From Nemertoderma westbladi (taxonomy: Eukaryota > Xenacoelomorpha > Nemertodermatida > Nemertodermatidae), in NCBI GenBank assembly GCA_032718475.1, contig JAUCBJ010008296.1, positions 1 to 23,572 of the forward strand: a stretch of 23,572 nucleotides of DNA, written 5' to 3'. A program made the translations under genes and the position numbers. The notes beneath the pieces are model-generated. The model made no database searches and was not told the DNA's origin. It saw nothing but the letters and a program-made list of their open reading frames with translations. Positions within the stretch are counted from its first letter, which is position 1. Each line of letters starts with the position of its first letter. Shown one piece after another: positions 19,533-23,572 of the stretch.

Positions 19533-19767
19533 GCAAAAAAAAGCAAACACTCGGCCGAAGCCGGAGGCGACCCGAAGGCTCCTCTTTCGATAGCTGCTAC
19601 CCGAGGGTAGGGGTGGTTGCTACTCCTATCCCAAGATTTGCTCCCAGTTATTTAACTGGTAGGCCTACTCATTTTATCGACCCCGGTGGATGAAAGGCTG
19701 AGTGAACCCTGGCGGGGCTGAATCTACAACCAATAGATTGCAGGCTTTCATATCCCTCTTGACACTT
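19533..19767 (-). mobile_element. SINE-like insert splitting the 27-bp satellite
   Basis: This stretch is GC-richer than its surroundings. On the plus strand it reads TTTGCTCCCAGTTATTTAAC, then CTCATTTTATCGACCCCGG, GATGAAAGGCTGAGTGAACC and CTGGCGGGGCTGAATC. Similar strings are common in tRNA-derived SINEs of marine invertebrates, where the last part would be a degenerate B box read on the minus strand. The left edge is A-rich (AAAGCAAAAAAAAGC). No clear target-site duplication is seen. The family is not assigned. Confidence 0.4.
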
Positions 19768-20143
19768 GATATTACACGAGGACGAGGGATATGATATTGA
19801 TATTACACAAGAGGGATATGATATTGATATTACACAAGATAGATATGATATTGATATTACACAAGAGGGATATGATATTGATATTACACAAGAGGGATAT
19901 GATATTGATATTACACAAGATAGATATGATATTGATATTACACAAGAGGGATATGATATTGATATTACACAAGAGGGATATGATATCGATATTACACAAG
20001 AGGGATATGATATTGATATTACACAAGAGGGATATGATATTGATATTACACAAGAGGGATATGATATTGATATTACACAAGAGGGATATGATATTGATAT
20101 TACACAAGAGAGATATGATATTGATATTACACAAGAAGGATAT
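19768..20143. repeat. 27-bp intronic satellite, second array of about 14 copies
   Basis: Same unit and orientation as 18845-19532 but more variable: AAGATAGATATG in two units, GATATCGATATT in one, AAGAGAGATATG near the end and AAGAAGGATATC at the border. Confidence 0.95.
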
Positions 20144-20956
20144 CGCATTGATCCAATAAATTATGTGAGATCTGTAGTTCACCTTTTAACCAATATCTCA
20201 ATAACTATTTCCAGTATTTCTAAATTTGATGTTGTCTAAAGCGATGTTTGTAATCCTAATGAGACAAGCAGATGCAGAAGTCTAGTAATGGAGAAGGCAG
20301 CCTTTTTTGGTCTATCACGATATCCGCGGTAAGGGTATAAACTTCAGGCACTATCCAGCAGTGATTAACTCAAAAATAGTTTTGAAAAATTTGGTGCAAC
20401 AACTACTACGTTATATTTTATCCAAAGGAACACTTTTAGGGGATAAGATAAATCATTCATTCAATCAAATCAATCAATAGATGGCAAAATAAAATTATAA
20501 GGCCACCCTAATATTGGCCTATTCAATCGTAATCCCTGTTTCAATCTTACCCAGGTTCACAGTTGACTATCATAGCAGCTTTAAATTATTTCCTTAATAT
20601 TTGTTTTCGTTATTTCAATCCCAATACCGAGACAACTTTCGTCTATTGAATTTGCTTATAACTTAATATCAGTCGGGGAGAAGTTCACATATCAACTGAG
20701 TTGAAATTTAAAACTTTTTTTTCTAATTCAACTTTTAAGTTGTATATAAATTCAACTCTAAAATGGCAGGAGGCCCTGAAGGCCCCCAAGACCTGACAGA
20801 GTTTTTATTGTTTTTATGGGTGTAATATAACTTTTGTAAAACGTTATATTTGGAAATTAGCTGAAATACTACTGGCATTTATTCTGGAACATTTTGTTTT
20901 GATCATAAGTAGCTGGCCTACGGTGCATTAGCACCGTTTGAAAATAACTACCGGTT
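20144..20956. other. Intronic sequence without a recognised gene
   Basis: AT-rich. Contains short inverted words around AGTTGAA/TTCAACT (20697-20757). The end of the stretch (about 20883-20930, CTGGAACATTTTGTTTTGAT...GTAGCTGG...TGCATTA) is a diverged copy of the centre of the palindromic element that follows (21371-21418). Confidence 0.5.
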
Positions 20957-20958
20957 TA

Positions 20959-21874
20959 CACCATGTCCCAGAATATAGTGTCGTAATTCAGTGACACGCC
21001 CACCCCCCCCCCCCCCCCCCCCCTAATTTTTTTTACAAATCGTAATGAGATTGCATGAAATTTGAAACAGAGATAGTTTCACCTCCCGACCACTGACTGG
21101 GTGAGCCAGAATTTTTATTTTTGCTTTCAATCTTTAGCTACATGCGTTTAAAAAAAGTGTCTCCATCGATATTACACCAGCTACACCGCAGTTATTCTTA
21201 AACCTTATAGTGATTTGTTGGTACTGATAGAAAGCTGACCGCGCAAGGATTCCAAATATGTAGCACAATTTGAATTTCGTTGAAAAATAGCGGAGATTTG
21301 GGCGTTCAAATGTTGCATGGTTTTGCACCTGCGCGAGGCTATTATATTATATTTAATAAATACATCATAATCTGGAATATTTTGTTTATCCAAATACGTA
21401 GCTGGGCAACAATGCATTACATCTTTAATCTTACTATTACGTAGCTATTCATACATTTAAAAAGTGTTCCAGAATATGGTTTATTTATTAAATAGAATAA
21501 AATAGCCTTGCGCCGGTGCAAAACCATGCAACATTTGAACGCCCATATCTCAGCTATTTTTCAACGAGATTCAAATTGTGTTACATATTTGGAATCCTTG
21601 TGCGGCCAGCTTTCCATTGGCACCAACAAACAGCTATAAGGTAGAAGAACAAATGCGGTGTAACTGGTGTAATATCGCTGGAGACACTTTTTTTAAACGC
21701 TTGTAGCTAAAGATTGAAAGCAAAAATAAAAATTCTGGCTCAACCAGTCAGTGGTCGGGAGGTGAAACTATCTCTGTTTAAAATTTCATGCAATCTCATT
21801 ACGATTTGTAAAAAAATTAGGGGGGGGGGGGGGGCGTGTCACTGAATTACGACACTATATTCTGGGACATGGTG
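20959..21874. mobile_element. 916-bp foldback element, near-complete palindrome, flanked by TA
   Basis: The left end CACCATGTCCCAGAATATAG is matched exactly, inverted, at the right end, and the match continues through the arms with scattered differences: a C21 run (21003-21023) faces a G15 run (21820-21834), and GTTGCATGGTTTTGCACC faces its inverse near 21520. Even the innermost parts (CTGGAATATTTTG against CTGGAACACTTTT) are related, so the symmetric axis lies near 21417 with only a short loop. TA flanks both ends (20957-20958 and 21875-21876), the duplication expected of Tc1/mariner-type elements, but a dinucleotide is weak evidence. There is no transposase. Confidence 0.82.
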
Positions 21875-21876
21875 TA

Positions 21877-22000
21877 TACTGTGTAACTGGTACAATTTCG
21901 ACTGAGACACTTTTTTAAACGCTTGTAGCTAAAGATTCGTTAAAGATCAGTTTCAAATTTCATGCTATCTGATAAAGATTTACCAAATATGGGTTAAGAT
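21877..22000 (+). repeat. Truncated third copy of the foldback right arm
   Basis: GTGTAACTGGTACAATTTCG with GAGACACTTTTTTAAACGC and TTGTAGCTAAAGATT repeats 21660-21717 in the same orientation. It then jumps, missing about 50 bp, to TCAAATTTCATGC...AAAGATTTA, matching about 21780-21812 more loosely. Confidence 0.7.
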
Positions 22001-23126
22001 TGTAGATTAGTGGGTATGGGTATATAAATAAAATAAATTCCTTAAGTTTTAATTTAAATTTAGAGAGTATCGGGATTCTTCGAATTTCAGTGGGTAGTTC
22101 ATTCCAATAATATTATTCCAATAGAGGAGGTTGATATGTTATGGAATTCTGGCGAATAAGCTTTGAAAAGTGGTAGATGATAGGTGTAATAACTATTATG
22201 CTGTAACTAGTTCAATTTTAAATTTCTCCTATTTTAAAATAGGAAATGTTGATAGGATTAAACTCGGCCTATAATCTTTTTGGTCAGATATAAAGTTTAT
22301 TGTCGCCAGGTCAGGCCAGACGGTATTGCAAAAGGTTTTTTAAGTGTAAGCTTTGGAGTAATATTATAAGGATCCTCCATGGGCCATGCTACATTATTTC
22401 GCATCTATTTCGCTTGTTTAGTTAACCTATGCTGCTATGTTGTAATACATCTGGATAAAAGCAAATAAGAAAAATAATTATCCAATACCTACAGCGTAAT
22501 CTAACTGTTCTTCTGCCTAGTGAATATTAACGCCACCATCACGGTGTTTGTACAAATGTGCTGTTAAACAAAATACCGGTACGTAAATTCTAAACTCACG
22601 ATATGGATTCAAAATAGTTAGATAAACTATCGTGGCTAATTAAATACTGCGCGCCGCATTTATTTTAGCAAAACTGGTGGAAAACTATACTGCGTAATTG
22701 TAGACTTCACATAGACATTGGACTGAGTTTAATAAAGAAAAAGTTATAGGTAAAACTGTCTAATATCACAGTTAGCAAAACGTTGATGCCAATCTGGGCC
22801 TTTTTGGCATGTAATGTTGTCTCTATAGGCCTACAGAGTGATAAAACCGTTTATTCGGTACAGACCACCCACTTGTATTGAATATTATTTACTAGGCCCT
22901 ATTCCTGCTCTATATAATAGGTATATTATTATGCAGATGATGCAATATAGGGTAATTCCCTCACAGGCGTCCAAGCGGCTCTCAATTACTAAGCTTTCAC
23001 GGTGGTGTATTCCCAGCCGCTACCTAGGGTTCCACGTTTTTTTGTTTAGCTAACACGATAGCAGTTATATGGATTACCTGAACTTTAATACATTTAGCAG
23101 TAGTAAGGAAAGCTTGAAAAGTTGCT
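22001..23126. other. Intronic sequence without a recognised gene
   Basis: AT-rich with stops in all frames. One TTCCAATAATATTATTCCAATAG direct/inverted motif near 22102-22125 and two TACCGGTA/AGGCCT words. No exon, RNA gene or transposon terminus recognised. Confidence 0.5.
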
Positions 23127-23542
23127 AATTATATTTTATTTATATTTCACGTCAAGCTACTAATAGTAAAAAACCGTACCGGCAGGTAGGTATGTACAAC
23201 AAGTAAATAAAAATCTTGGGGAGCAGAACAAAAAACTTGCACAAAAAAAGTTTGTGTTGCTGCTTCCCAGTGGATAGTTAGTTAGTATGTATCAACCCCA
23301 TCACACTTTGCCTGTTCTTCTCCGTTGGGAACTTCACTCTACTGTCGTCCTGCTAGCTTGAGCATCCTGAGAAAGCCCGCTGTATTGGGGCGAAACCCAC
23401 CGATCAGCTGTCTGCAGTCAGCTGATCACTATTAAATGCATGTCTGGGTCTCCAGTCGATTTTTATTTACTTGTTGTACATACCTACCGGTACGGTTTTT
23501 TACTATTAGTAGCTTGACGTGAAAAATAAATAAAATATAATT
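23127..23542. mobile_element. 416-bp inverted-repeat element, possibly Penelope-derived
   Basis: The left arm 23127-23215 and right arm 23458-23542 are inverted copies, beginning AATTATATTTTATTTAT and including CACGTCAAGCTACTAATAG, with one substitution and a 4-bp indel (GGCAGGTAGG against GGTAGG). The 242-bp centre is unrelated to the arms and holds the string CCTGAGAAAGCCC...GGGGCGAAACCC. Strings of this kind (CTGANGA, short stem, GAAAC) mark Penelope-like elements, whose terminal repeats often carry hammerhead motifs. No target-site duplication is evident, and no coding sequence is present. It could instead be an ordinary long-TIR MITE. Confidence 0.7.
23366..23450 (+). ncRNA. Degenerate hammerhead-like fold
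   Basis: CTGAGAA at 23367-23373 stands for the CUGANGA core with one base lost. A GCCC/GGGC stem follows and GAAA is at 23392-23395. The A of GAAA plus CCCA can pair with TGGGT at 23445-23449, leaving C 23450 as the cleavage-site base, with an internal hairpin GATCAGCTG/CAGCTGATC (23402-23427). No convincing stem I is seen. The core deletion predicts loss of self-cleavage, so this would be a relic. Confidence 0.25.
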
Positions 23543-23572
23543 GAATACATTTGTCTGGTCCGTAGCTCCTTC

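Noticed and set aside
18811-20239. Frames of 120-248 codons on both strands with nine-residue repeats
   Set aside because: Period-27 satellite open in several frames at once, without flanking coding sequence.
21134-21417. Minus-strand frames in the left palindrome arm
   Set aside because: The mirrored arm does not keep the same frame, so there is no sign of selection on a protein.

Overview
This is eukaryotic, repeat-dense DNA. It has no operons or bacterial-style gene spacing. It contains a canonical splice donor (GAG|GTGAGT at 18114) and several families of animal transposable elements. Coding similarity to animal dihydropyrimidinase, BEL/Pao retrotransposons and non-LTR reverse transcriptase, together with the abundance of TACCGGTA and TAGGCCTA words, suggests a marine invertebrate. 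An echinoderm- or hemichordate-like genome is my impression only.

Layout. 1-3400 (minus strand) is a continuous open frame of about 1133 codons encoding the Gag and aspartic protease part of a BEL/Pao LTR retrotransposon; it runs off the left edge. 3401-6920 is probably its leader and/or 5' LTR, rich in tandem duplications (about 120 bp, 287 bp and 38 bp periods), followed by a 20-bp minisatellite (6921-7231). 8108-10020 is a hAT-type DNA transposon with an 8-bp target-site duplication. Nested inside it is a foldback element (8310-9421) with a 9-bp target-site duplication, whose long inverted arms are built from a 12-bp tandem repeat. 11383-15914 is bounded by matching inverted termini and ACGTC-rich subterminal repeats. 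It encloses a patchwork: a probable PIF/Harbinger transposase start, a non-LTR reverse-transcriptase fragment, a DUF4806-like exon, and a 1.76-kb G-rich 30/34-bp minisatellite that begins at the stop codon of that exon.

The one clear host gene is dihydropyrimidinase (DPYS-like). Its first coding exon (17430-18113) keeps the first four metal ligands. The rest of the window (18114-23572) appears to be its first intron, since no further exon is recognisable. That intron holds a very homogeneous 27-bp satellite split by a SINE-like insert, a 916-bp near-complete palindrome flanked by TA, and a 416-bp inverted-repeat element with a damaged hammerhead-like core of the kind known from Penelope-like elements.

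The window is best read as accumulated mobile DNA around the 5' end of a pyrimidine-catabolism gene. The least familiar objects are the TIR element at 11383-15914 and the nested foldback element. Most long open frames here are by-products of tandem repeats whose period is a multiple of three and are not annotated as genes.
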